A stretch of 64,000 nucleotides of DNA from Triops longicaudatus (taxonomy: Eukaryota; Arthropoda; Branchiopoda; Notostraca; Triopsidae): contig JAGQDJ010000202.1 of NCBI GenBank assembly GCA_022885665.1, positions 434,001 through 498,000 on the forward strand. Reading direction: 5' to 3'. The position numbers were made by a program, and so were the translations under genes. The notes under the pieces are model-generated. The model saw only the letters and a list, made by a program, of their open reading frames with translations. It was not told the DNA's origin and ran no database searches. This document shows, in pieces, positions 10,037 to 21,584 of the stretch. Each line of letters begins with the position of its first letter. Within the stretch, counting starts at the first letter, position 1.

Positions 10037-11595
10037 GGAGAAAACCTCACACCCGGGGACTTAACACATGGGGTATAACCCATATACAGTAGAATCTCGT
10101 TATAACGAGCCTTCTGGGAGCGGAAAACGTGTTCATTATATCAAAAGATCTATTTATCAGACAGCTTCTCTTTATGTTTATATAATCGGGGCCCAAAAGC
10201 CGTCGGCAATAGCCGAACCTTCGTTATAGAGTGTTCGTTATAACGAGATTCTACCGTAATACAAGTGAAAAAAAAAATGGTACAAGTTATTATGTCTGCG
10301 AATTACCCCTGGAATCGCCCACTCGCCAGAGTCGCGTCGTTCAATGGCAACAAATTGAAGAATGGGTTTCTGACTCTCCGAATGCTTGACTATATCGCCC
10401 CGATCGCCACGGAGCCAGCGAGTCACAACGGGATCAGCAGCATGATTCGGCCCCCATTTACCCAGACAGCCTCTTTGTTGCAGCCCCGTTCTTCCTTGAG
10501 GATTCCTACAAATTTCACATCCATTAGATGGCGATTTCTTAATGCAAAAAAAAAAAAAAAATCAAGCGAGAAATAAAGTTGCCCGGAGTAATGCTCAAAT
10601 GTTAATTTTTGACACGTACGAGATATATGCAAAAAAAAAAAAACAAAAAACAAAAAAAAAAAACAACTAGTGTTTCCGTTGTGTTAACAAAATAACACCT
10701 CTTAGATAAACTAAGAGAGACCAAAATTATGCCGACAATATCGCAGCAATTGGTGTATTATTGGCGAAAAATGTGTAAAAATGTCTTGGGGTAAAAAAGT
10801 GCTAATTGGACCGATATTGTCCACACGACTTTGGGCTGCAATAGTGCACTATTTACCACGCTTGTTTTGGTCTGGACAAAACTTTAATCGTTTCTTTTCA
10901 TGATTGAATATATTTGTACTGTATCGTTTTACGAATGTATTATTCCCTTTTCAAATTTGTGGAAGTAAATTATTGTATTTCACATACAATACTCTTGAAT
11001 CTCATTGAATTCCTTTAGATCTACTGCCTAGCTCTTTCATAATAAAGGATATAACTAAATGTTAAATTTCGTTTCCGTTGAGGTAGGAGAGCGAGATGAA
11101 ATAAAACCCGATCAAATTAATTCACTCTATTGTTTCATAATTAGTTACCTAGGATAGCCATCCTTGATCTCATACTCTCCCATAAAGCTTTCACGGTTGG
11201 TATGTCCGTCCACTGCGTTCCATTTAGGTTTAAATGTCGGATCACTACATGAAAATTCACAATGAAAACAAGAGGAAATACCAAATGAAACTGTAAAAAC
11301 TTACCTAATATCCAGATCGGCCCAAGACGCGCCCGACACGTTAGAGGCTGTGTAACTTGTAGGAGAATATTCTGGCCAATTAACAGACCAATCAACTTTA
11401 TCATCAGGTACCGGGAACCTTTTAACCTAAGCTTAAATAATTAGTCTCGATCTGTCTATGTCTTCTAAGTAAATACAAGTTTTATGCTCCTAAATTTATA
11501 AAAAAAAACACGCATTCATAATTATCCGTTACCTGATTATTGGTTTTCGGGTAAAAAGCTCCTCTGCATTTTACGTGCACCATTTTTCGCAGCAT
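9498..11595 (-). CDS. NUDT9: ADP-ribose pyrophosphatase NUDT9
   Basis: NUDT9 hydrolyses ADP-ribose to AMP and ribose 5-phosphate and is mitochondrial in vertebrates. Minus-strand exons: 11595-11533, 11426-11305, 11244-11149, 10505-10307 and 9872-9498, giving 284 residues with all junctions in frame. Family blocks: [79 protein letters not shown] and [11 protein letters not shown], ending in GAHW. The Nudix box G-x5-E-x7-RE-F-x-EE is complete, with G161, E167, R175, E176, E179 and E180. The exon 4/5 junction falls just before its first Gly. The human protein has about 350 residues; the long N-terminal extension is absent. Start chosen: first ATG of [10 protein letters not shown]; the second Met is four codons on, and a 5' exon could exist. 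The intron between exons 4 and 5 carries a MITE and a long poly(T) tract. TRPM2-type NUDT9-H domains are excluded because no channel lies upstream. Confidence 0.95.
10001..10034. repeat. Poly(T) tract, 34 bases
   Basis: An uninterrupted T run inside the NUDT9 intron between exons 4 and 5, equal to poly(A) in the transcript. It lies 52 bp from the left end of the MITE. It could be the tail of an old retroposed sequence inserted on the minus strand or simple slippage. Confidence 0.9.
10087..10256. mobile_element. Tigger/pogo-like MITE (170 bp)
   Basis: The ends are terminal inverted repeats of about 23 bp. The left end reads CAGTAGAATCTCGTTATAAC and continues CGAG; the right end, read inward, is CGGTAGAATCTCGTTATAAC and continues CGAA. 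TA dinucleotides flank it at 10085-10086 and 10257-10258, the target duplication typical of Tc1/mariner/pogo elements. It has no coding capacity and lies in the NUDT9 intron. The CAGT terminus with TTATAACGA is characteristic of pogo/Tigger-derived elements. Confidence 0.85.
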
Positions 11596-12138
11596 GAAAT
11601 TGAATTGTAAACGTATTTCAATGTGTCTCTCTTAACCTACAGTCACACTAGGGCAAACTGCTGTGGGAGTATGGAATAAATTACGGATCATTATTCCTGC
11701 ATCATCACTGGTAATGTCACTGTACAGACATTGCCTTAGCTTTGTTGATATCATGTGGTACCACAACAAACCGTAACTAAGGAAGGCGGAGCTTATAACA
11801 TGCAGACGGATTTTCGTTGGACGACCATGAAAACAGTTAGCGCGGTTTCTTGCCCATGTGGAGGTTTTCTTCTGATTTGAAATTCATTACAAAACTTTAT
11901 TCAATAAAACTTTCGGTTTTCAGTTATTTATTTCACTTGTACTTTTACTCTGTGTTACATGTTCTAATGCACTAAACAAGGTGAAAAGTGACAGTCCTGT
12001 GCCAGGAGCACATACCGCATTTTACCCCTTCGTTTCTGCCGAAGAGGTGAAATTTTCCTTCCCGAAAAAACTGGACGGTTGTTGCAAAGGCGTTTGATCT
12101 TATTTGGTCTTCTTCACTTAAGTGGTAAGTCAATTTTC
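11596..12138. other. Intergenic, NUDT9 5' side and ARL3 3' UTR
   Basis: This lies between two same-strand genes. Minus-strand AATAAA signals are at 11901-11896 and 11932-11927 and are the likely ARL3 ends, about 210-240 bases past its stop. The remaining 300 bp would hold the NUDT9 promoter. I see no ORF of note. Confidence 0.5.
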
Positions 12139-13364
12139 TTATTTCTTCACGTTATTACATACCCAGTCCATACCATCCTGATAATGTACAAAGGTGTTAA
12201 CCAGATTAAGAGAGACAAGTTGAATTGGAGAAGTTACTTTGACCCCTTCACCAGAGGTTGCGCAACAGGCTTGAATCTGCCAGGCTCGGTCTTTCACTGA
12301 TGGTAATGCTAACCCTTCAGCTAGTTCAGAGGCAGGCGCTGCCCCCACTAAATCTTGTTTATTGGCAAATACTAACAAAGGCACTCCAGACAGTTTGTCT
12401 TCAGATAGTAACTCGGATAGTTCTTCCGCTGTTTCGTCGAATCGTCTACGATCTGAGCTATCTATCACGTAAATCTAAGCAACAAAACGGTAAAGTTGAG
12501 CATTTTTTTCAGCGAAATTTCGAAAGGGTAGAAAGCACGTAACTGACATAAAAAAAAAAACACTAACTAACGAAAGCGTTACATATAAAAAATACTAGAT
12601 ATAGAAATTACGCACAACGTGGATAAAAACGTGCACAATTGTGGGGATAATACTACATAGATGCTAGGAAGCGAATAACATAATTATTTCGTTTGCTAAA
12701 AGATTACGGAGAAAAAGAGACTTCAGTTACAATTCGGTAAGGCAATATGGAATTGCAACTGAAGAAACAAACACACTTTATAGAAAAACTGGGACAATTC
12801 AGTGAACTTAACGAAAGCTAAAGCGAAGCCATCATAATAACTGTTTCACTGTTTTAATGTAAATCCTAAGTTAGCAAAGAGCTTTAGCTCACGCTCCGAA
12901 TACAAGGAAGACGAAAGCGAAGTCTTAAAAGTAAAGTAAGCGAATAAAGTAAATCAATAAATAAAAAGTACGTTATATAATTGGAGAAGGAAAATAAATA
13001 TGCTTGTTGGGTGCGACAGAGTAAGTTTGAGGTTTTAATTACGAGCACGTCCGTGTTCTCGAAGTAGTGTCGCCAATAAGGGCGAATTTTCCGTTGGCCA
13101 CCGATATCCCATACGTTGAGTTTGAAACCGGAGGTTTGGACAGATTTAATGTTAAATCCTTGTGTGGGTGTAATGTGGCTCACATCTTCAGAGGCTAATT
13201 GCTTTAATAAAGTGGTTTTACCAGCGTTATCCAAACCGAGGAGTAAAATCCGAAGTTCGCGGTCAGGGGGAGCTCGAAGTTTTCGTAATAGCGCGAGTAA
13301 ACCCTGAATGAATAATCTCTTTTTCAGATTTTTAATCTAGGGAAAAGGAAACTGTACTTACCAT
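12139..13364 (-). CDS. ARL3: ADP-ribosylation factor-like GTPase ARL3
   Basis: ARL3 is a small GTPase of cilia and microtubules; its GTP form releases lipidated cargo from UNC119 and PDE6D, and RP2 is its GAP. Minus-strand exons: 13364-13362 (the ATG only), 13303-13043, 12474-12238 and 12177-12139, giving 179 residues (human 182). Nucleotide-binding motifs are intact: P-loop GLDNAGKT (24-31), switch Thr48, WDIGGQ with Gln71, and NKQD (126-129). The N-terminal helix [11 protein letters not shown] matches ARL3, as does QGFNIKSVQ. The last intron is 60 bp, a multiple of three with no stop, so its retention would add 20 residues in frame. The end WVCNNVKK is slightly shorter than in vertebrates. 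ARL2 is excluded by the N-terminus and C-terminus. Confidence 0.97.
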
Positions 13365-13997
13365 TGTGTGCTGAGTTTGTGTTGTTGTTCGAACAGAAAT
13401 GCCCAGGTTACAGTAGTTAAGCAAAATGAAACTTATTGATCATTGTTTCGCGCCGGCGCGACATGCCTTGGGGGATTCAAGAGTCACCTTACGGAAGTGA
13501 GCAATAAAGCAACATGCGAGTTAATGTTAATTGCTGGCACTGCGTTCATTCACAATTAAAAAAAAGAAATAAAAAATATCCCGTTTACTTGGTTAGAATG
13601 TGAATGTCTATGTATCAATATATTCGTCGTTAATGTATTTAAACGGAATTCAGGACCCGTTTTATTAATGTCAAAAAATAGCCGCAACCGACTTTATACA
13701 TTGCCCTATTCTAGTCTGTAAAATCGAGACCTACCTTTTACATTACTAACGAGGCTTGCGAGCAGAAAAACCCTGAAAGCTATTGTTGGACTTGTTTTGG
13801 TGTCTCAAAGATCTTAATGGCATTTCAAATGCAGTGAAACGGAGACTGGTATTAACCAGATATCTTATATTTGATCGATTATTCTTTCAATAAAGACTTT
13901 GTGAAATTTCAAAGTTGAAAATGTGTGAAATATAATAACGAAGGTTTACGTGAAAATTTGTTTATTAAACAAAGGGAGTCAATAATTCTTTGTAGAT
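13365..13997. promoter_or_regulatory. ARL3 promoter and THOC3 3' UTR
   Basis: TTTCGCGC (13446-13453, E2F-like) overlaps the 12-bp palindrome CGCGCCGGCGCG (13449-13460), about 85-95 bp upstream of the ARL3 start codon, in an otherwise AT-rich stretch. A minus-strand AATAAA at 13966-13961 lies 32 bases past the THOC3 stop. There is no supported ORF. Confidence 0.5.
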
Positions 13998-16150
13998 CTA
14001 TTCGGAAAATCCGAACAGCTTTACCGTCCCAGCATCTCGATTAGCATCATATTTGTCTTTATCATCACAGGCATACGCTAGCAATAATTTTTTAGGATGC
14101 CAGGCAACGGTAAAAGTTGGCGCTTCCACAGGAATTTCAGTAATCCTTTCACCTGTGTCAACATGGCTGATGTCTATAATTAAGTCTTCGGAGGCAGACG
14201 CTAGTAACTGTCCATCATGGCTGAAACTTATGGTCCGCACAGGCCAGTCCAGTCTGTAATGGGAAAAGAGACATTTCCAATTTTATGACGAAGTCTGCTG
14301 GTCGACACACCTTTGCATATTCCAAAGAGTGTACACGTAGGGTATAATCGAAATGCAAGAAAGAGAACAGAAAGACTGAATGACTAAATATTTCTCAAAA
14401 TACATGGAGAATTTTTGTTAAAAAAAAATTCTGTAAGAAACGTTTGGCTCTTTTACCTTGAAAAGGTTCTTAAACAAACCAATTCGTCCACATCCCATAG
14501 GGAAACTAAAGCATCGGCCGATCCGGTTGCGAAATATTTTCCAGTAGGATCAAATTCAATGCAAATACAGTTGGCTGGGTGTGCTTGAATCACATGTTGT
14601 AACGCTAAATCCGAGTAGCTAAAATAGAAAATTATTCATTTAAAACGCACAAAAAAAAACAAGACTAAATAAATACATTTTATTAAAGCTATTACTTATA
14701 CAATAAAATTTAAATAAGTATCTCGAATTGTCAACAAGTTAATAATTACCATCGACTTATTTCAAACCTTACGTTCATCTTTGAAATTACATCTTACAAT
14801 AATAGGCGTCGGCCTACGCCGATATACAAGAAAAATAATCCATAGTTAAAGATAACCCGTCTGTAACGATGTTAAAGTTCTTGCTTTAATTTTATTCTTA
14901 ATTTAATTATTAGCATCTTTACCTTAAGATATGTATACACCCTTGACCGCTCGTCAGGAAGAACAAGTCACTTGATCTGTTCCACGAAATCTCGTTAACT
15001 TCAAACTTGAACTGCTCTTCATGGCGAATTTTCAGTGCTCGCACGTCGATAAAGGTTACCAAATCTTCTTTATTACCAACAGCAATCGTTGCTCCGTCCG
15101 GTGCCCACGTTATGTTAATGTTCTCCCCTGGAAAAGTAACGAAAACATCATAATTTAGGAAAAAATAAAATCGCACCCAAAGATTCTATCGAGCCATTTG
15201 GTAATTTTAGACATATAACAGCAGACAAAGTTAGGTACATTGTAACTTAACAAACGATCTACAAGAGGTGAACTTGAATATTTTGGATTCACAGAAACTC
15301 ACAAGTCTTTCTAAGTGGAAACTTACCCTTTGTTGTAACCGATCCGACACATTTTTGCTGACGAGCATCCCAAATTCGCATTGTTTTGTCACCGCTAGCT
15401 GTTGCTATCAGATCACTATTGCTCTCATGCCAACGTAACTGATCAACGCTGTCATTATGCCCGCGGAACGTATATTCTTTAACCTAGTAAAAATGAGTAA
15501 AAAAAATGAGATAAAAAATTAAAAGCCCGTATATATTATTTCCTATAAACCAAATTGCTTAATATAACGTCTAAATTCAATATTCATCTCGATCTTTCCG
15601 GGTTGAGTGGAACATTTAATTTAATTTTTTTATATTGAAAGTAATGAACAGCTTGCAACCTCATCCAGTAGAAATTTATAAACTACATCACAGAACTTAA
15701 TGAACTATCATGTACAAAAGGGTCAATAGTTAAAGAAAACTATGACATTGTTAGACAGGTGAATTTAAAAGCATTCGGGAAGACCGGCAAACTTTCTGAT
15801 TAGCCCGAAAAATATAACATGCAGTGATGAACATAAATTATGGGCAAGTGACATGGCACGATTATGTAAATTTTAAGAACTAGTATAAGTTTGGGAATAA
15901 AGTGGAAGTGGAGTTTACACTGGATTATTTACTTGTGCACTAAAATGTTTACGAGTTACCAAATCATTACCAAACGATCTCGGTCGAGTGTGTAAACGCA
16001 TACAGTTTTATCAAACGAGCCGGAAGCTAACCGTTTCCCATCGCAACTCCAGTCAACTGTATGTACTTTGGAACTGTGAGCGTTGGTTTCTTTGATCCTA
16101 TTGTTGGTTTTGAAGTAATTTTGAAACTCGGACATCGAGGAGAGCGTCAT
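13998..16150 (-). CDS. THOC3: THO complex subunit 3 (TEX1)
   Basis: This is the WD40 subunit of the THO/TREX complex, which couples transcription to nuclear mRNA export. Minus-strand exons: 16150-15971, 15483-15327, 15127-14923, 14618-14457 and 14253-13998, giving 319 residues (human 351, which has a longer N-terminus). All phases agree. Conserved blocks, in order around the propeller: AHSSKVHTVDWSCDGKRLAS, SGSFDKTVCVY, ATASGDKTMRIWDAR, GENINITWAPDGATIAVGNK, EEQFKFEVNEISWN, AHPANCICIEFDPTGKYFAT, ALVSLWDVDELVC, LDWPVRTISFSHDGQLLASA, FTVAWHPKKLLLAYACDDKD and DAGTVKLFGF. The start is the first ATG (MTLSSMSEF); the second Met six codons in is also possible. Poly(A) signal: minus AATAAA at 13966-13961. 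Confidence 0.97.
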
Positions 16151-18032
16151 TGTTGACAGAAATCAGTTGTTTATTTGGAGTTTGATTTTTAACGAACGCC
16201 ATCTGGGCACATGAATAGGAACTTTGGCAGGTAGAATTTGGTATGAATTTAGGCTTTATCAATCGTTTAAGCAGCCCTCGTTTATGTAGATTTTAAATCT
16301 GTTAAAAATCTGCCTAAAACTTAGCTGGAATTTTACTAAGTATAGGCTGCAATTCAGAAGTTCACAAGCATGTGTGACCGGTAAATGAAGGTCAAACAAG
16401 GAAAGCTTACTAACCAATCCTGTAACAGATGGCGTGACAGTGTCACCGAGAATTATTTTTTTTAGGGAAATATCTTAATGCGTTTACAAAACTTGCTTTA
16501 CTTCACTCGCAGCATTTGGAGACTATTATGAAACTAGCGTTATTATAAGTACGTGTACCATAGTACTCCAATTTTTTCCGTCCCGAGTTTGGGAACTTCC
16601 GATTTCTCCAACCACCGTGGTCCATTTTTTGTTCTTTTGCGCACAACGAATTTTAAGTTAATTCTACTAAGGTTTAATTCTTTCTTCACGGCACATTGTG
16701 TGATACTCCCACATTCACCGTGTGAAAGACTATTTTAAGTGAATATAGTAGTTTTTTTCATTCTCGATTTTTATTCCGCGGCTTTGGAATGTAGGCTACT
16801 ATAGCACATTGCTAATGCATCATACCTGTGCATCCAATTTTGTTAACTGTCTTCTTTATCAGCCTCATTTCGGTTTTTACCTATTAATAAAATTAGAGTT
16901 CTATTACAGTACTCTTAGACTATTTATTGTTACTACATAAAATGTTTTACACAAAATAATCAAATAGCTAAATTATAGAAATGAACTCCTTTCGTGTGAA
17001 CATAATAATTTACTGCTCTGTACTGTATTATTAGCATATATTCTTTGCCTTGTACTACTTTCTCCAGTTTTGAGTACTAGCCAACCTGAAGAATTCCAAG
17101 GTTTATTTATCAAAGCCAGGCCAGTTATATGATATTCGGCCATGTGAAATTCGTTCCGTTTCCATGTCTGAATTACGATTTGCCCGAAAACGTCCACATA
17201 CTTTACGTACTTCACCACCGTACTCAGTAACAGCCTACTAGTAAACAAGGTAGCTTCTCGCAGCGTGAATGATTAAATTCGGTATTTCCCTAGCTCGGCT
17301 GTAATTTCTTCTTCATACGCATTTCTGCCGGTAGGGGTGCTAAACGCTATCAAGACTAATTTTCTACTACTCTTCTCTAACCCACTTTTCCCCTCCTTGA
17401 AAGCCACTTATGTACCCTTTGCATAAAGCTTTTGTTCTCTTTATTGTTTGAACATCCGATCTCTCCCCTCCCCGACTCTCCAGATCACTGTGTAACCCCT
17501 CCCCGTACTTCACCCCGTCCAGGCGTTTCCCAGCCGAAGAGCCTAAGTATACATTCATGCTGTTTACCCTCGTAATGGATTCCATTGTTTGGGAGGCTGC
17601 TGTTGGTTGGCTGTGATGCGTGTAACCTTCTAGCCAAAACGGGAGATCAGTGATCAGTGTAAGGCTGACATGTATATGAGACCAGTACTCTCCACCCTCC
17701 TTTCACCCCTGGGAGAAGGAAATAAGCTGTTGTAGATCAAAAGGCACCCAATTTTCTCTGTCTCTATTCGTTTCCTTTTAACAGTCTGCAATTGACAACG
17801 ATAATCGGTTTCTCCCTCTCCTTATACCATAACCATGCAATTTGTTACTCACACTCCTTTAGCCTTCCCACTCAGCTATTGGGCAGCCTCCCCAAGCGAC
17901 TCATTGTGTTATTCAGAGAGGGCTGTCGAAGGATCTTGCGCACTATGAACATTAACAAGATTAGATAGCCAAAGTGAGTTGTAACAATGAAGAAATTAAG
18001 TGACGCAGAAACAACAATAGGTTATCTCTATT

Positions 18033-18071
18033 CGAAAGTGATCCTTTAGTTTACTAAGGAGATCACTTTCG
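18033..18071. repeat. Near-perfect inverted repeat (39 bp)
   Basis: Arms CGAAAGTGATC and GATCACTTTCG are exact, and the inner bases CCTTTAGT and ACTAAGGA extend the pairing with small mismatches. The loop is only a few bases, so it suggests a cruciform or transposon relic rather than a pre-miRNA. Confidence 0.75.
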
Positions 18072-20850
18072 CCAAGGAACGTCTTACCCAGTATAGATTG
18101 TATCACTGTCACGAATTAAAAATACTGTGATACAATTTTTCAGCAGTTTCTTATCCTTGTTAGCTTATTTGTTATTTCAAATCCATCGCAGGCTTGTGCC
18201 TCGTGATAGTTATTTATTGTGACAATGTCAATAAAATAGCCCCAAACACATTCGCAAATATTTCAAGTTTCTATTATGAGTTTATATTTCGGTGATAGTT
18301 TAAGATTTCAGAGTATCTGGGAGACAATACCTGTGGTACTAGAGAAAGTAAGACAAATAAATATGATTAGAAATCAGCCCTGTTTCTGTGTGTGTTACAC
18401 GATTACTACACATTTTAACAAGTTATAATTGCTCATTTGCCGTTTGTATCGAGGTCTCGTTTACGTCGAGACTCCCAAATAAATTGAAAATATTTTTTTA
18501 CTGGTGGATTTACGCTCTTTTAATTTTCGATGTCATTATGGGACACATTTTACTGACTCTGTTCATTCTTCCGAAGCCAATTCCCTCGACTGTTGACATT
18601 AGAGGAATATTTTTCTTCATGAGATGAAAAAGGATGCGAAAGCTGTTTTTGAAAAACTCGGTGAGCGTTTTTAGCTTGGGAGGAGATTTATTTTTAGCCA
18701 GAATCGATAAGCTGATGATGGTTCCTTCATCGTGAACGAGGCTGAGCGGGGAAAAAAAGAAGCTGAAGAAAATTTTGGGTTAGAAAAAGTAATCGTTTAT
18801 TGCAGGGATATTAGCTTATAGGAGCTTAAGGATGTGGGATACCAGGGAGGAAATGGAGGGCGTGAGAAAATGCGTTTTAATTCCATTTTCCAGCAAGGGG
18901 AGAACCCCCTAGCCCACTGGCAAACCATGAAAGAATAATATTATGAAAGAAAAGTCGCTTAGTGATTGGTTCTTGGGTGAGCGATATTTGTCACGTTTCG
19001 AAAAGTCCGCGGGCTTTGGCTTCCGAAAGCTTATTATTTTGATGAGACGGGTTTTAATGTCAACAGTATACTTCTGCTTCCTCTGAGCGATTGGCTGTGA
19101 TGTGCAGTGCTTTCGAAAAATGAAAGCAATTAGAACAATGAACGATGAGAGAGAGAAAAGCCTTTAGGATTGTTTGTCAATCAAAACTTAATTAGGATTC
19201 AATAATATGTACAAGAGTAAATGTACTGTATCAATACTTGTGCAAATTTATTAGCTAAAAAATGTAGAACTTAATGTATGATTTGCTCCAATTGCAGAGT
19301 AAGACGAAAGAATGAACCAAGAATGACTCGTTATTCAATAAATCTTTTTGCAACGATTGGTATCTTTCAGTTTGGGGACTTTTCACGCTTGAAAGAGTTT
19401 TGACTTCCCCCTTTCCCACTTGATTGTGAACTTCCTGAGCTCATCAGCACTCTCCTGTCATTGATTAATTACCAAAAGGCCCTGGAGGCATAAATGATGG
19501 GAACTTGTTTTTACTCTTTCCGTACTCGAAAAGGTAAAAGGGAACGTAAAAATGCGGAAAAGATGAAACAGAGAGGGAAAGACCTTTCCAAAACTGCAAG
19601 GAACATACTGTACAGATACAAAAAAAGAGGACTTTATACAAATGTAAAGTGCAAGGCAGTTGCGGCAAAACACATTTCAAGTAGGTAGCAACAACAGGGA
19701 CCATTTCAGGCAAGATTCGAGTATCTGCAATGTGAAAAGAGGAAAATTTAAACCCTTGACTTACGAGGGTGAGGGGCTGTAATAGGCGATGTGGAACAAA
19801 CATCCATCGTAAGTCGAGGTTTCCATTGTATAAAAAAGAATTGATGATGTCAGGGAGAAAAGTGCCTCGAATTCAATTTGCGGTAAGTTTTACTGTCACC
19901 TCTAGGAGAGTTCTTTCTGTTTTTCGTTTTGGTTGCCCTTATCTGCGCTCCTTGGTTTATTTTTATTTTTGCGTTAGAAGCCGGGAAGTTCTGGGATTGA
20001 GGCATAAGAATTTTATTTCTCCTCGGAGGATCGTTTTAACTTGTTCCATAGTTGTTTGAGAAGAGAAAGAACATAAGCTAGTGACATTTAGAAGATTGTC
20101 TCCCACCTTTTCTGTTTTTCCTTTTTCGTAAAAGTAAGCGATGGAGAGCTTGATGGAAAACAGTTTGGGGTTTACTTCGCTTTATTTGAAAAGTGTATGT
20201 TGTAACAACGAACTTGTGGTGGAACATTTGACGAAAAAGCGTAGAAACTTGAGCTATGAATGTTCTGGGAAATGGAAACGCTAAATAAAGAAATAAACGT
20301 TGAAAGCACACACAAAAAAGTGTCAGTAGAAATTATTTTATTTTTCTTTTATTTTAATGTCCTATGTTCGGTTTCTTTTTATGGGCTCATATTTCCCCTC
20401 GCTCATGTTTTCGTGCAATTATTTTTATAGCGAGTTAAAGAAGTGGGGCGTAGCTTGAGCCCCGTGAAAATGTTTTAGACACCTATTACGACAATAAAGT
20501 AGCTGAGACAATAATTCTAACCCTCTCCTAAAGTGTCGAAAGTGCGGGAGAGAGCATAGTTGAAGTAGATGGATCTGTGCGTTTAACATGGCTGTCTATA
20601 CTGGTTTTGTAACCAGGATTGCAGAGAAGCCTATAAAATACTCAGAACGAAGATCAATCCTTTTTAAGAAAATTTCTCTCAATTTGGAAAGAAAAGTTCC
20701 CGCAACAAATCGGATAAAAAATTAAAGAAAAAAATATCTGCTCGCTCAGTTTTCTATTCGGCATTATTGTATGTGACGGGAAGCATCCAAAAAGTATAGT
20801 ATAACACTACTTTGTAAAAAAAACTTACGAAATTAAAACCAATTTATAAC

Positions 20851-20866
20851 TGTTCACTAGTGAACA
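20851..20866. repeat. 16-bp perfect palindrome
   Basis: TGTTCACTAGTGAACA is a self-complementary 16-mer in AT-rich DNA. No function assigned. Confidence 0.7.
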
Positions 20867-21489
20867 AATACTTAAAAGTAACCAGAACAATATACGCTTG
20901 AAAGCCAGGATAAAAACTTAAAAAATAAGGAATATTACGGAGTGTTAACTGCCATCTTACGGAAACGAAACAAACCTATCTTATGTTGTTTGCCAACCTC
21001 TCCATTCGGGGTTCTCATCCACTAAAAACATTCCAAGCAGAAGCCCCACATTCTGCCAGTTAGGTCGCGTGCAAGAAGATAATCTATTTTTTTTAAACTT
21101 TATTTATCAATTATTATTTAGAACTTGTCATCGTTTAACTATTTTTGTGTTAATATTCAGTAGAGTAATAAAGTATGCACAACTTCCAGGATTTTTTTTA
21201 AAGTAAAAGTAAAACATCGCTTCATCCTTGGAGGGTGTAGGTCTGCCGCACTGGGTAACAGTAAAGGGCGAACAAAGTCAAATCGAAACTCTGGATATAG
21301 ATGTACCACAATAGAGACAAATAAATCTTAAAATCTAATGCATGGTATCAGAAAAGGTGCCTAACAGTTTTCATATCTCTTTTTACCTTCATTTGTTTAA
21401 AATCAGTATTGGTGCACTAGTTGCCCGATTTCCATTTTACCGCGTGATAAAAAAGTAGAAAAAATCCAACATGGTTTAACATAGCTTAC

Positions 21490-21581
21490 CTCGGTAGGAG
21501 GTTTGTTCGGTAGTTCACGTTCTCCTTCGAAGCGACGCCTCTCTTGCTGGCTCTCAGTGCACCTGGCGGAACATAGACGAA
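21490..21581 (-). other. Candidate internal coding exon (unconfirmed)
   Basis: The segment is bounded by acceptor TTTTTGGCAG and donor GAG|GTAAGC on the minus strand and is 92 bases long. One frame stays open and reads LCSARCTESQQERRRFEGER, then ELPNKPPTE. The Cys-x3-Cys start and hydrophilic composition look protein-like, but a second frame is also open. I recognise no family and no partner exon was found. Confidence 0.3.
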
Positions 21582-21584
21582 CTG

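Larger units (their letters stand above)
16151..21489. other. Gene-poor region, first part
   Basis: No recognised gene. Contents: two CAGATGGCG motifs in opposite orientation just upstream of THOC3 (16205-16197 minus, 16426-16434 plus); a long inverted repeat at 18033-18071; a short plus-strand open segment ending at a GTAAGT donor at 19887 that could be a start exon (MMSGRKVPRIQFA); and a 16-bp palindrome at 20851-20866. The ORFs are short and uncharacteristic. Confidence 0.5.

Noticed and set aside
12079..12542. Plus-strand ORFs opposite ARL3 exons
   Set aside because: They are shadows of the ARL3 coding strand.
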